Part shown: positions 36,140 to 45,641 of the stretch, in pieces
How positions within the stretch are numbered: position 1 is the stretch's first letter
Layout: every line of letters starts with the position of its first letter
Source: Paraburkholderia dioscoreae
GTDB lineage: Bacteria > Pseudomonadota > Gammaproteobacteria > Burkholderiales > Burkholderiaceae
Direction of reading: 5' to 3'
Assembly (NCBI RefSeq): GCF_902459535.1
Contig: NZ_LR699553.1
Coordinates: forward strand, 3,100,001 to 3,164,000
DNA length: 64,000 bases
The notes under the pieces: model-generated
Seen by the model: only the letters and a program-made list of their open reading frames with translations
The model's database searches: none
What the model was told of the DNA's origin: nothing
Position numbers and translations under genes: made by a program

Positions 36140-38383
36140 TCAACTCCTGCGCGATGCACGCACCACGCCCGTCACCTCACCGAGCAGCGTACACGCGCGC
36201 TGAATCTGCGCGGCGTTCGATACCTCGACGGTAAATTGCATGAACGCAGCGTTACGCCGCGTCTGCGTCTTCACGCCGATCACGTTCATCTTTTCACGCG
36301 CGAACACTTCGGAAATATCGCGCAGCAAACCCTGCCGGTCCGTGGCTTCGATCGAGAGATCGACCGGATAGACCGACTGGCCGCGGCCGCTCATTACCTC
36401 CGCCGACCACGCCGTTTGCAGCACTCGCTCGGGCGCCCGCTCGGCCATGCGCAGGAACGTCGCGCAATCGCTGCGGTGAATCGACATGCCTTTACCACGC
36501 GTGACAAAGCCGCAGATGTCGTCGGGCGGCGCCGGCCGGCAACAGCGCGCGAGTTGCGTGAGCAACGCGTCGACACCGACCACCAGCACGCCGGTGGACG
36601 CACCGCGCGCTACGCTCGCGCCACTACTGCGCTTTTCGAATTGCTCAGGCGCGTCGACCACCGGCTCAGGCGGAGGCGCATCGTGCAGCGCCTGCTCGAC
36701 GAGCCGCAAACTGAATTCTTCCTTGCCCACCACCGAGAACAGATCGTCGGTGGTCTTGAAGCCAAGCTTGGCCGCGAGCTGATCCAGATTGACCGACGTC
36801 TTGCCCTCGCGCTGCAAGGTCTTTTCGACCATCGCGCGGCCGCTCGCGATATGTTCCTGCACTTCGACCGCGTTGAACCACGCGCGCACTTTTTGCCGCG
36901 CGCGCGGACTTTGCAGATAGCCGAGTTGCGGGTTCAGCCAGTCGCGCGACGGGCCGCCCTCCTTGACCGCGACGATCTCGACCGTCTGACCGTTCTGCAG
37001 CGGTGTGTTGAGCGGCACCATTGCGCCATCCACGCGCGCGCCGCGGCAGCGATGCCCCAGCTCGCTATGCAGGTGGTACGCGAAATCGACGGGCGTTGCG
37101 CCGTGCGGCAACGGAATCACCCGCGCCTGCGGCGTCAGCACATAGATATGGTCGTCGTCGAGCGTGGCCTGGCGCAGTTGCTCCCATGGCTGCGCCGCAC
37201 GCTTCTCGCCGTGCTCGCCCTCGGAGACTTCGTCTTTCCACGCGAGCAATTGGCGCAGCCACGCGATCTTCTCGTCGTACTTCTCGTTCGCGGTGAACTG
37301 GCCGCCGTACCCGCGCACGCCCGCTTCCTTGTAGCGCCAATGTGCCGCCACGCCGTATTCGGCGAACTGATGCATTTCCTGCGTTCGGATCTGCACTTCG
37401 AACGCGCGGCCGTCGTCGCCGATCACGACCGTGTGCAGCGATTTATAGCCGTTCGGTTTCGGCCGCGAGATATAGTCGTCGAACTCTTTCGGCACCGGTT
37501 GCCACAGGTTGTGCACAATGCCGAGCACGGTGTAGCAATCCTTGATGTCCGGCACGATCACCCGAAAGGCGCGCACGTCGTACAGTTCGGCGAAGTCCAG
37601 TTCCTTGCCGCGCATCTTGCGCCAGATGCTGTAGATGTGTTTCGGCCTGCCGCTCACCTCTGCACGAATATGCGCCGCGGCCAGTTCCTTTTGCAGGCGC
37701 TCGATAGCCTGCGCGACATAGCTCTCGCGCTCGACGCGTTTCTCGTCGAGCAGTTTGGCGATGCGCTTGTAAGTGACCGGCTCTTCGAAGCGCAGCGCGA
37801 GATCTTCGAGCTCCCACTTCAGTTGCCAGATGCCCAGGCGGTTGGCGAGAGGCGCATAGATATCGAGCGTCTCGCGGGCCACGTCCGGCGAGGGCGTGAT
37901 TTTCGCCGCCGCGTAATAACGCAGCGATTGCAGGCGCGACGCGAGCCGGATCAGCACCACTCGAATATCTTGCGCGAATGCGAGCAGCATCTTGCGCAGC
38001 GCCTCGACCTGCGCGCGGCGCGCGGCCTGGGCGTCGCGCCCGGCTTCGGGCATGGCATTCTGCGCGGCACGCAAGCTCACGGTGCCAAGGCGCAGCAACT
38101 TGCGCACATCGCCGACCAGTTGCGCGACTTCTTCGCCGAAGTTGTCGGCGATCACACGCTCCGGATCCTGCAGATGCGGCGTCAGCGCAAACAATGCCGC
38201 CGCCAGCACCGCCGGCGGATCGACGTTGAGCGTGCGCATGATCGACGCCGTACCCGCCGCATGATCCGCCAGCATTTCGCCCGACGAGAGCCGCACCTCG
38301 CCCGCATGTTCACGCACGAACGCCATTGCTTCATCGAAAGAAGGCAGGGGCTTCGGCGTGCTCGTAACGATTTCGGTATTCAT
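36140..38383 (-). CDS. relA: GTP pyrophosphokinase RelA
   Basis: A 747-residue long RelA/SpoT homologue. The N-terminal hydrolase region is degenerate: the HD pair is replaced (AALFALTPHLQ near residues 61-71). The synthetase domain carries EFDDYISRPKPNGYKSLH near 300, and the EFDD motif marks the monofunctional RelA type rather than the RXKD of SpoT. TGS (YVLTPQARVIPLPHGATPVDFAY), zinc-finger (LARCCRPAPPDDICGF) and ACT domains follow. It makes (p)ppGpp when uncharged tRNA enters the ribosome. The ATG at 38383 gives MNTEIVTS. Confidence 0.97.
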   Translation of the reverse strand: MNTEIVTSTPKPLPSFDEAMAFVREHAGEVRLSSGEMLADHAAGTASIMRTLNVDPPAVLAAALFALTPHLQDPERVIADNFGEEVAQLVGDVRKLLRLGTVSLRAAQNAMPEAGRDAQAARRAQVEALRKMLLAFAQDIRVVLIRLASRLQSLRYYAAAKITPSPDVARETLDIYAPLANRLGIWQLKWELEDLALRFEEPVTYKRIAKLLDEKRVERESYVAQAIERLQKELAAAHIRAEVSGRPKHIYSIWRKMRGKELDFAELYDVRAFRVIVPDIKDCYTVLGIVHNLWQPVPKEFDDYISRPKPNGYKSLHTVVIGDDGRAFEVQIRTQEMHQFAEYGVAAHWRYKEAGVRGYGGQFTANEKYDEKIAWLRQLLAWKDEVSEGEHGEKRAAQPWEQLRQATLDDDHIYVLTPQARVIPLPHGATPVDFAYHLHSELGHRCRGARVDGAMVPLNTPLQNGQTVEIVAVKEGGPSRDWLNPQLGYLQSPRARQKVRAWFNAVEVQEHIASGRAMVEKTLQREGKTSVNLDQLAAKLGFKTTDDLFSVVGKEEFSLRLVEQALHDAPPPEPVVDAPEQFEKRSSGASVARGASTGVLVVGVDALLTQLARCCRPAPPDDICGFVTRGKGMSIHRSDCATFLRMAERAPERVLQTAWSAEVMSGRGQSVYPVDLSIEATDRQGLLRDISEVFAREKMNVIGVKTQTRRNAAFMQFTVEVSNAAQIQRACTLLGEVTGVVRASRRS

Positions 38384-38443
38384 GGTGCGGTGGCCCACCG
38401 GGCCGGACAAATCAACGGAATTTCAACGACGCATGTGGCTGGC

Positions 38444-38797
38444 TTAGCTGCGCTGCGCGGCGACCACGACGACTTCGACGAGGCACTTCGGATTGGCGAG
38501 CTTCGCTTCGACGGTAGCGCGCGGCGGCGTGGCGCCGGGTGCGATCCACTCGTCCCACACGGCGTTCATGCCGGCAAAATGCGCCATGTCCGAGATGAAG
38601 ATCTGCACCGACAGCAAATGCGACTTGTCGCTGTTCACTTCGCCCAGCAGACGGTCGATGTGGGCAAGCACTTCGCGAGTCTGCCCGGTGATGTCCTGAT
38701 CCGCGTCTTCAGCGATCTGGCCCGCGAGATACACAGTACCGTTGTGAACGGCAATTTCCGAGAGGCGCTTGCCGACGTGGTGACGAATGACTGCCAT
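38444..38797 (-). CDS. RidA/YjgF-family protein
   Basis: A 117-residue Rid-family protein with the terminal motif PPRATVEAKLANPKCLVEVVVVA, including the arginine that binds carboxylates in imine-deaminating members. Such proteins hydrolyse reactive enamine/imine intermediates, but many subgroups have other or unknown roles. The ATG at 38797 has AGGATC upstream. It lies 60 bp upstream of relA on the same strand. Confidence 0.85.
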   Translation of the reverse strand: MAVIRHHVGKRLSEIAVHNGTVYLAGQIAEDADQDITGQTREVLAHIDRLLGEVNSDKSHLLSVQIFISDMAHFAGMNAVWDEWIAPGATPPRATVEAKLANPKCLVEVVVVAAQRS

Positions 38798-38880
38798 GAA
38801 GGATCCTGAAGTTGGTTGGAAGTTGAACGTAGATGCGTTCCGCATCGCGCCCCGTCAAGGGCGCCGGGCGGAGCCACATA

Positions 38881-39795
38881 TTATGACGCGTCGGCGGCCG
38901 GTCCGATAAAGAACCGTCTTGCAATATCGATCTGTTCGGCTGACAGGAACGCCGGCGCATGTCCGACGCCAGCGATCTCCGTGCTCGATACGGCGCGGCC
39001 GGTCTCGACCATCTTCGCGACGGTTTCACGCGAGAGCAGATCGGATTGCTCGCCGCGCACCACCAGCACCGCCCCCTGGAAAGAGGCCAGCGAATGCCAC
39101 AGCGCGGCCTCGCCGAGTTTGGCTGCTTCCTCGGTGGTCGTGGTAAAGGGCTGTGCGATACGCGGGTCGTAGCGGAACAGCCACGCGCCGTCCTGCTCGC
39201 GCAGAAGCGGTGTGTTGATCTCACGCCATTCGTCCGGCGTGAGCGGGCCGAAAGTCTGCGCGAGCAAGGCTGCGTAGTCGATGCCTTGCTGCAGCGTTTC
39301 GAAACGCACGGGCTTGCCAAGATAATCGCCGATGCGCTGCACCGCAGCCGGCTCCAGATGCGGACCCACGTCGTTCAACAACATCTTGCGAATCGGCGTT
39401 TCCGGCAAGCCGGCGAGCGCGAGTCCGATCAGGCCGCCCATCGAGGTGCCGAACCAGTCGACCGTTTCGACATTCAGGCGCGCGATCAACGTGACCATAT
39501 CGGCGACGTATTGCGGCACCGTATAGAAGTTGGGGTTGGCGAGCCACGATGACAAGCCCCGCCCCGCGACATCCGGACAAACTACGCGGTAAGTGCCGGC
39601 GAATTCCGCCGCGAGGCGGTCGAAATCGCGCCCTGAACGGGTCAAGCCGTGCACGCACAGCAGCACGCGCGGGTTGGCCGGGTCGCCCCACTCAGTGTAG
39701 GCGATGCGGTGCAAGCCACCGGCGCTCGCGCACTGCACATAGCGTTGGCGCGGCGCGGGCCGCCCGGCGGTGGAAGCGGACGTGGTTGCGGTCAT
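38881..39795 (-). CDS. Alpha/beta hydrolase
   Basis: A 304-residue hydrolase fold enzyme. The oxyanion region is VHGLTRSGRDFD near residues 47-58, the nucleophile elbow GTSMGGLIG near 117 (Ser in SMGG), and the C-terminal His in VGHAPAFL. The ATG at 39795 has AAGGAA upstream. Substrate unknown; relatives include esterases and epoxide or ester hydrolases. It is 83 bp upstream of the RidA gene, probably the same transcript. Confidence 0.85.
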   Translation of the reverse strand: MTATTSASTAGRPAPRQRYVQCASAGGLHRIAYTEWGDPANPRVLLCVHGLTRSGRDFDRLAAEFAGTYRVVCPDVAGRGLSSWLANPNFYTVPQYVADMVTLIARLNVETVDWFGTSMGGLIGLALAGLPETPIRKMLLNDVGPHLEPAAVQRIGDYLGKPVRFETLQQGIDYAALLAQTFGPLTPDEWREINTPLLREQDGAWLFRYDPRIAQPFTTTTEEAAKLGEAALWHSLASFQGAVLVVRGEQSDLLSRETVAKMVETGRAVSSTEIAGVGHAPAFLSAEQIDIARRFFIGPAADAS

Positions 39796-40107
39796 CTGGG
39801 TTCCTTGCGAAAGCGCTGAGGGTTCGGCCTGGGCACAGCAGGATGGATAAGCGTCCAATCTTCGAACGATTGTAAACCGCTTTGCCGCGCGACAAGAGTC
39901 GGCCGAACGGCATAGGACAGCCCAGGACGGCCTAAGACACCCCGTAGAACAACTATCCGCGACACAAACGGAAGCGGGCGAGACTCGCGCCTCGCCCGCC
40001 CGGGAACCACCTTGCCGCCGCCTGCGACCACCCGCCGCGAGAACAGCTCACGCAAACGGCCTACACAACCGTTTCAGACCGCTTCAGGCGGCCGCACGGC
40101 ACGCCGT
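39796..40107. other. 312-bp intergenic region with one hairpin
   Basis: The spacer between scoB and the hydrolase gene holds a 9-bp perfect stem (39974-39982 with 39991-39999). On the minus strand it is followed by a weak T-containing stretch and may terminate the scoAB transcript. Nothing else was recognised. Confidence 0.45.
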
Positions 40108-40749
40108 TCAGCTCACCGCGCTCACGTCGAGCGGTGCGCCCGTCTTCGCCTTGATTTCCTCGACGCTCACGCCCGGCGCCAGTTCGGTCACCTTCAGACC
40201 GTCTTCCGTGATTTCGATCACGCCGAGGTCGGTAATGATCTGATCGACCACGCCCACGCCCGTGAGCGGCAGCGTGCATTCTTCGAGAATCTTGTGCTGG
40301 TCGCCCTTCGCGACGTGCTCCATCAGCACGACCACGCGCTTGACGCCCGCGACCAGGTCCATCGCGCCGCCCATGCCCTTGATCATCTTGCCCGGGATCA
40401 TCCAGTTGGCCAGATCGCCCTTCTTGCTGATCTGCATCGCGCCCAGAATCGCCAGGTTGATGTGGCCGCCGCGAATCATCGCGAACGAATCCGCCGACGA
40501 AAAAATCGACGAGCCCGGCAGCGTGGTCACCGTCTGCTTGCCGGCGTTGATCAGGTCGGCGTCCACTTCCTCTTCGGTCGGCGACGGGCCGATGCCGAGC
40601 AGACCGTTTTCCGACTGCAGCCACACTTCGACGCCCGCCGGCACATGATTGGCTACCAGCGTAGGCAGGCCGATGCCGAGGTTCACATAAAAGCCGTCCT
40701 GCAATTCCTTCGCCGCGCGCGCGGCCATTTCGTCACGAGTCCATGCCAT
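40108..40749 (-). CDS. scoB: CoA-transferase subunit B (3-oxoacid type)
   Basis: A 213-residue family I CoA-transferase beta subunit. The catalytic glutamate lies in WLQSENGLLGIGP near residue 48; GGHINLAILGAMQ and VAGVKRVVVLMEH are typical. With subunit A it moves CoA between succinyl-CoA and a 3-oxoacid such as acetoacetate (or 3-oxoadipate for PcaIJ). It starts 2 bp after the scoA stop. No catechol-pathway genes are near, so acetoacetate use is favoured. Confidence 0.93.
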   Translation of the reverse strand: MAWTRDEMAARAAKELQDGFYVNLGIGLPTLVANHVPAGVEVWLQSENGLLGIGPSPTEEEVDADLINAGKQTVTTLPGSSIFSSADSFAMIRGGHINLAILGAMQISKKGDLANWMIPGKMIKGMGGAMDLVAGVKRVVVLMEHVAKGDQHKILEECTLPLTGVGVVDQIITDLGVIEITEDGLKVTELAPGVSVEEIKAKTGAPLDVSAVS

Positions 40750-40751
40750 GA

Positions 40752-41456
40752 TCAGTCTCCTTTCGCGCGGACGACGCGTTGTTCGATGCGTTTTTCCGGA
40801 TGCGCATTGAGCACGATGCGCTGCACGAAGATGCCTGGCGTATGGATCGCGTCCGGATCGAGTTCGCCCACTTCGACGATTTCTTCGACTTCCGCGACGG
40901 TGATCTTGCCGGCCATCGCGCACATGGGGTTGAAGTTGCGCGCGGTGCGGCGGTAGATCAGGTTGCCCGATTTGTCGGCCTTCCACGCCTTGACCAGCGC
41001 CACGTCGGCCGTCAGCGAGTGTTCGAGCACGTAGTGGTTTTCGCCGAACTGGCGGGTTTCCTTGCCTTCGGCGATCAGCGTGCCGTAGCCGGTATTGGTG
41101 AAGAACGCCGGAATGCCCGAACCGCCCGCGCGCAGCTTCTCGGCGAGCGTGCCTTGCGGCGTGAATTCGAGCTCGAGTTCGCCGGCCAGATACTGGCGCT
41201 CGAACTCCTTGTTCTCGCCGACATACGACGAGATCATCTTCTTGACCTGACGCGTTTCGAGCAGCAGACCGAGGCCGAAACCGTCGACGCCCGCGTTGTT
41301 GCTGATACAGGTGATGCCCTGCACGTTCGAATCGCGCAGTGCGCCGATCAGCGCCTCGGGAATGCCGCACAGCCCGAAGCCGCCCACGGCAAACGTCTGC
41401 CCGTCCTTGACGATGTCTTTCAGCGCCTCGGCGGCGCCTGGATAGACCTTGTTCAT
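40752..41456 (-). CDS. scoA: CoA-transferase subunit A (3-oxoacid type)
   Basis: A 234-residue alpha subunit with GGFGLCGIPEALIGAL near residues 25-40 (CoA-binding glycine-rich loop), ISNNAGVDGFGLG and FFTNTGYGTLIAEGKE. It pairs with the downstream subunit B. GGAAGGG precedes the ATG. Divergent from a PAS-LuxR regulator 259 bp away, which may respond to the same metabolic signal. Confidence 0.93.
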   Translation of the reverse strand: MNKVYPGAAEALKDIVKDGQTFAVGGFGLCGIPEALIGALRDSNVQGITCISNNAGVDGFGLGLLLETRQVKKMISSYVGENKEFERQYLAGELELEFTPQGTLAEKLRAGGSGIPAFFTNTGYGTLIAEGKETRQFGENHYVLEHSLTADVALVKAWKADKSGNLIYRRTARNFNPMCAMAGKITVAEVEEIVEVGELDPDAIHTPGIFVQRIVLNAHPEKRIEQRVVRAKGD

Positions 41457-41715
41457 CAGTTTGTCCCTTCCTTTATGGAAATCCGAAACCCGAACGCGGG
41501 CCGCCGGATCGTTGCGGCTGGTATGGCGTTTTGCGGGCTCGAGCCCGACACGTCATTCTAGTCATCCCCGGCAGGCTGTGTGCCCAGGTTTCCCTGCGCG
41601 TCGTGCAGATGCCTGCCGCGGATGACTTCACCGCGATATCGTGTGGTCGAAAGAGTACGCCGTGCGCGCCATACGGCACAATACGCAAAAATACATAAGT
41701 ACTTGCCGCCAGCCC

Positions 41716-42261
41716 ATGCCCGCACTGGATTACAAAACAGCGTTCCACCTCGCTCCGATCGGACTCGTGCTGTCGCGCGAACGGATTATCGAAGACTGCA
41801 ATGACGAGCTCGCGTCGATTTTCGGCTGCACGCGCGAGTCGCTGCTCGGCCAGTCGTTCCAGGTGCTGTACCCGTCCACGGACGAATTCGAGCGGATCGG
41901 CGCGCGGATTCCACCGATCATGACCGCGCAAGGCAGTTACGCGGACGACCGCATCATGAAGCGGGCTAACGGAGAACTGTTCTGGTGCCATGTGACAGGC
42001 CGCGCGCAGGAACGCGCCGATGCGCACGCCGCGGGCGTCTGGACCTTCGAGGATTTGAGCGCGACGCGGCGCGTGGCGGTCGAACTGACGCCGCGCGAAC
42101 GCGAAATCGCCGCGCAACTGGTCACGGGGAAAACCAGCAAACAGATCGGCCGCGTGCTGGATATCAGCCCGCGCACGGTGGATGTCTACCGCGCGCGGCT
42201 GATGCGCAAATACGATACGGGTAACGCGACGGAGCTATTGCAGCGCCTGCTCGGGCATTGA
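41716..42261 (+). CDS. PAS-LuxR transcription regulator
   Basis: A 181-residue protein: PAS sensor (residues about 5-110, LAPIGLVLSRERIIEDCNDELASIFG) followed by a LuxR-type helix-turn-helix (LTPREREIAAQLVTGKTSKQIGRVLDISPRTVDVYRARLMRKY). There is no receiver domain. It is divergent from scoAB, so it may activate that operon. The start ATG at 41716 has a weak ribosome site. Confidence 0.85.
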   Translation: MPALDYKTAFHLAPIGLVLSRERIIEDCNDELASIFGCTRESLLGQSFQVLYPSTDEFERIGARIPPIMTAQGSYADDRIMKRANGELFWCHVTGRAQERADAHAAGVWTFEDLSATRRVAVELTPREREIAAQLVTGKTSKQIGRVLDISPRTVDVYRARLMRKYDTGNATELLQRLLGH

Positions 42262-42317
42262 AGAAATGAAACGCGCGCGCAGGTGAGCGCCGGGGCCCGC
42301 CGGCCTAATACCGCCGC

Positions 42318-42749
42318 TCAGGCTGCCTTCACCAGCGCGGCGCGCTCGATGGTTGCGCGCAGCAAGTCAGGCACTGGCACCGACTTGCCGGCCGCGTAAT
42401 CGATCCACACGCAGCGTGCGGCGCCGCGCGCATACACGGTAATCGGATCGTCGGCGCGCACGAGTTCAAACCCCGTGTCGAAGCTGCTGCGGCCGGGCGT
42501 AGCCACTGTCATCCGGCCGATCACGTCGCCGGGATAGTGCAGCTGCTTGAGAAACTCCATCGAAGCATTGACGATCACCGGCCCCTGTCCGTCGGCATTG
42601 CTGCCGGCCAGACCCAACTGCTCGAACCAGGAAATCCGCACCTGCTCCATGTAGCGGAAATAGACCGTGTTGTTCACATGGCCGAACGCGTCCATATCGC
42701 CCCAGCGGATCGGCATCGACATCTCAAAAACAGCGTGAAAATCGCTCAT
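42318..42749 (-). CDS. 4-hydroxybenzoyl-CoA thioesterase-like (YbgC-type) thioesterase
   Basis: A 143-residue hot-dog fold protein with the catalytic motif RWGDMDAFGHVNNTVYFRYMEQVR at residues 15-38 (Asp at position 20 region). It cleaves acyl-CoA thioesters; the substrate is not evident. It lies 185 bp downstream of an SDR gene on the same strand, possibly cotranscribed. Confidence 0.88.
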   Translation of the reverse strand: MSDFHAVFEMSMPIRWGDMDAFGHVNNTVYFRYMEQVRISWFEQLGLAGSNADGQGPVIVNASMEFLKQLHYPGDVIGRMTVATPGRSSFDTGFELVRADDPITVYARGAARCVWIDYAAGKSVPVPDLLRATIERAALVKAA

Positions 42750-42934
42750 CGCACTTCTTTATCGGATTGAAACCAGGTTGAAGCCGGCACGCGAACCGGC
42801 GCGGGGATAGATCGCAACATAGCGCGCGCCCTCGAGCGGCGCAAAGGCCAAAACGCGTAAAACAGTTTCTTCGAATGGGCGCCAATCCGGCCTGCACGCT
42901 CTGAAATGCGCGGACCGGACGCGCCGTGACGCGC

Positions 42935-43711
42935 TCAGGAGAGCCCGAATCCGTCGTCGGCGGCAATCACCGAGCCGTTGATGAACTGCGATTCGTCGGC
43001 TGCCAGCAGCAGCAGGAGCCCGTCCAGGTCGTCCGGTTTGCCGACGCGATGACGCGGCAACATGGACACGAGCTTCTGCCCTTGCTCCGTCGACCAGTGA
43101 TGATGGTTGAGCTCGGTGTCGATATAGCCGGGGCAGATTGCGTTCACGTTGATGCCGTGCTTGCCCCACTCCAGCGCCATCGCTTTCGTCATATGCACGA
43201 CGGCCGCCTTGCTGATCGAGTAAAGGCCGATCTGCGGCAGCACGCGCAAGCCCGCCATCGACGCGATATTGATGATCCGGTACGACGGTTTCTGCGCGTT
43301 GTTGCCGCGCATGATCATGCGCTTGGCGACCTCCTGGGCGACGAAGAACGCGCCGCGCGTGTTGGTATCGAACACGTATTCGAAGTCTGCGGGCGTGACC
43401 TCGGAGAGCTTCTGCGTGGTCGACACGCCCGAATTGTTCACCAGGATGTCGATCGTGCCGGCCTCGGTTTCCGCATGGGCGACGGCCGACTTGATGCTCT
43501 GATAATCCGTGACGTCGAGCGACACGACGTGCGCCGCGCCGCCGGACGCCTCGATCTCGGCGCGCAATTCCTTCAGACGCTCGGTTCGGCGGCTCGCCAG
43601 CACGACCTTGGCGCCCGCCTGCGACAACACTTGCGCAAAGCGCTTTCCCAACCCGCTCGAAGCGCCGGTGATCAGCGCAACCTTGCCTTCCAGATTAATC
43701 GAACGGCCCAT
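42935..43711 (-). CDS. SDR-family oxidoreductase
   Basis: A 258-residue classical short-chain dehydrogenase with TGASSGLGKRFA near 16-27, NNSG near 95 and the intact active site YSISKAAVVHMTK near 170. The last part, NHHHWSTEQGQKLVSMLPRHRVGKPDDLDG, is typical of 3-hydroxyacyl-CoA or (R)-specific dehydrogenases in this genus. The ATG at 43711 has AAGGAACGAC before it. It is divergent from the ETF-ubiquinone oxidoreductase gene. Confidence 0.88.
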   Translation of the reverse strand: MGRSINLEGKVALITGASSGLGKRFAQVLSQAGAKVVLASRRTERLKELRAEIEASGGAAHVVSLDVTDYQSIKSAVAHAETEAGTIDILVNNSGVSTTQKLSEVTPADFEYVFDTNTRGAFFVAQEVAKRMIMRGNNAQKPSYRIINIASMAGLRVLPQIGLYSISKAAVVHMTKAMALEWGKHGINVNAICPGYIDTELNHHHWSTEQGQKLVSMLPRHRVGKPDDLDGLLLLLAADESQFINGSVIAADDGFGLS

Positions 43712-43899
43712 TGTCGTTCCTTGTTCGGTTGTTTTTGCAGATGCGGTTGACAGGTGCGGTAAGACCGCCAACGCGGGTCGATACCGTATCACGTAAATAG
43801 AACGATCGTGCTAATGTCTGCTCATCGGGTTGCAGTGCGGGAGTGCATCACCCACAATACGAACCCGAAAAAAGCATTCTAACGGTAAGAGGAGCATCA

Positions 43900-45573
43900 A
43901 TGACCCCCGCAAGTCTCATTGAGCAGTACGGTCCGCGCGAGTCGATGGAATACGACGTCGTGATCGTCGGCGGCGGCCCGGCCGGGCTGTCCGCGGCGAT
44001 CCGCCTGAAGCAGCTGGCGGCGGAACAAGGCGCTGAAATTGGCGTGTGCGTACTGGAAAAAGGCTCGGAGATCGGGGCACATATCCTCTCGGGCGCGGTG
44101 ATGGATCCGCGCGCGATGACCGAGCTGATCCCGGACTGGAAGGAAAAAGGCGCACCGCTGACGGTGGATGTGACCGAAGACCGTTTCCTGTTCCTGACCG
44201 AAACCGGTTCGAAGAGCGTACCGGTCTGGGCGTTGCCGGATAACTTCAAAAACCACGGCAACTATGTGATCAGTCTCGCGAACGTCACGCGCTGGCTCGG
44301 TCAGCAGGCTGAAGCGCTGGGTGTTGAAATTTTCCCCGGCTTTCCGGCTGCCGAGATTCTGTACAACGACGATGGCTCGGTCAAAGGCGTCGCAACCGGC
44401 AACCTCGGCATCGGCAAGGACGGCCAGCCGACCGAGAACTTCCAGCTCGGCATGGAGCTGCACGCGAAGTACACGCTCTTCTGCGAAGGCGCGCGTGGAC
44501 ACCTGGGCCGTCAGCTGAACGACAGATTCAGGCTGCGCGAAGGCGTCGATCCGCAGGTCTACGGTATCGGCATCAAGGAACTGTGGGAAATCGATCCGGC
44601 GAAGCACAAGCCGGGTCTGGTGATGCACACGGCCGGCTGGCCGCTGGAGAGCGACACCTACGGCGGCTCGTTCCTCTATCACATGGATAACAACCAGGTG
44701 GTGGTGGGCTTCGTGGTGGGCCTGGGTTATACGAATCCGTACCTGTCGCCGTTCGAGGAATTCCAGCGCTACAAGACGCATCCGGCGATCCGCACAATTC
44801 TGGAAGGCGGCAAGCGCGTCTCGTATGGCGCACGCGCGATCACCGCCGGCGGCCTGATGTCGCTGCCGAAACTGGTGTTTCCGGGCGGTGCGCTGGTCGG
44901 CGACGATGCGGGCTTCCTGAACGCATCGCGGATCAAGGGCTCGCACGCGGCAATCAAGACCGGCATGCTGGCCGCTGAAGCGGCATTCGAAGCGGTACAG
45001 GCAGGCCGCACCAGCGATGAACTCACCGCCTATCCGGAGAGCTTCAAGACCTCGTGGCTGCACACGGAACTGCATCGCGCACGCAACTTCAAGCAGTGGA
45101 TGAGCAAGGGCCTGTACCTCGGCACGCTGATGGTGGGCATCGAACAGAAGCTGCTGGGCGGCAATGTGCCGTGGACGCTGCATCATCAGCACTGGGATCA
45201 CGAGATGCTCAAACCGGCTTCGCAATGCAAGCCGATCACCTATCCGAAGCCCGATGGCAAGCTGACGTTCGATCGTCTCTCGTCGGTGTTCATCTCGAAC
45301 ACGAACCACGAAGAGAACCAGCCGGCTCATCTGACGCTGAAAGATCCGTCAGTGCCGGTGAATGTGAACTGGCAGACGTATGCGGGTCCGGAGTCGCGTT
45401 ATTGCCCGGCGCAAGTGTACGAATTCGTGAAGAACGACGACAACACCGAACGCCTCGTGATCAACGCGCAGAACTGCGTGCACTGCAAGACGTGCGATAT
45501 CAAGGATCCGACGCAGAACATCGTCTGGGTCACGCCTGAGGGCGGCGGTGGTCCGAACTACCCGAACATGTAA
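43900..45573 (+). CDS. Electron transfer flavoprotein-ubiquinone oxidoreductase
   Basis: A 557-residue full-length enzyme. It has the FAD motif VIVGGGPAGLSAAIRL near 22-37, the middle ubiquinone-binding region, and a C-terminal 4Fe-4S domain with SRYCPAQVYEF and CVHCKTCDIKDP. It passes electrons from ETF, reduced by acyl-CoA dehydrogenases, into the quinone pool at the membrane. AAGAGGAGCATCA precedes the ATG; an upstream in-frame start at 43843 is less likely. It supports beta-oxidation operons elsewhere in the window. Confidence 0.96.
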   Translation: MTPASLIEQYGPRESMEYDVVIVGGGPAGLSAAIRLKQLAAEQGAEIGVCVLEKGSEIGAHILSGAVMDPRAMTELIPDWKEKGAPLTVDVTEDRFLFLTETGSKSVPVWALPDNFKNHGNYVISLANVTRWLGQQAEALGVEIFPGFPAAEILYNDDGSVKGVATGNLGIGKDGQPTENFQLGMELHAKYTLFCEGARGHLGRQLNDRFRLREGVDPQVYGIGIKELWEIDPAKHKPGLVMHTAGWPLESDTYGGSFLYHMDNNQVVVGFVVGLGYTNPYLSPFEEFQRYKTHPAIRTILEGGKRVSYGARAITAGGLMSLPKLVFPGGALVGDDAGFLNASRIKGSHAAIKTGMLAAEAAFEAVQAGRTSDELTAYPESFKTSWLHTELHRARNFKQWMSKGLYLGTLMVGIEQKLLGGNVPWTLHHQHWDHEMLKPASQCKPITYPKPDGKLTFDRLSSVFISNTNHEENQPAHLTLKDPSVPVNVNWQTYAGPESRYCPAQVYEFVKNDDNTERLVINAQNCVHCKTCDIKDPTQNIVWVTPEGGGGPNYPNM

Positions 45574-45641
45574 CTTCCGCACGCGTCACCTCCCTTCGCA
45601 GCGCCGGCGACTGAATGCCCGCGCTGTGAAGGCAACCTGCT

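Noticed and set aside
36038..38809. A 923-codon plus-strand open frame opposite relA and the RidA gene
   Set aside because: It is an antisense shadow created by high GC at third positions; it has no family resemblance, is arginine/histidine-rich and contradicts two well-supported genes.
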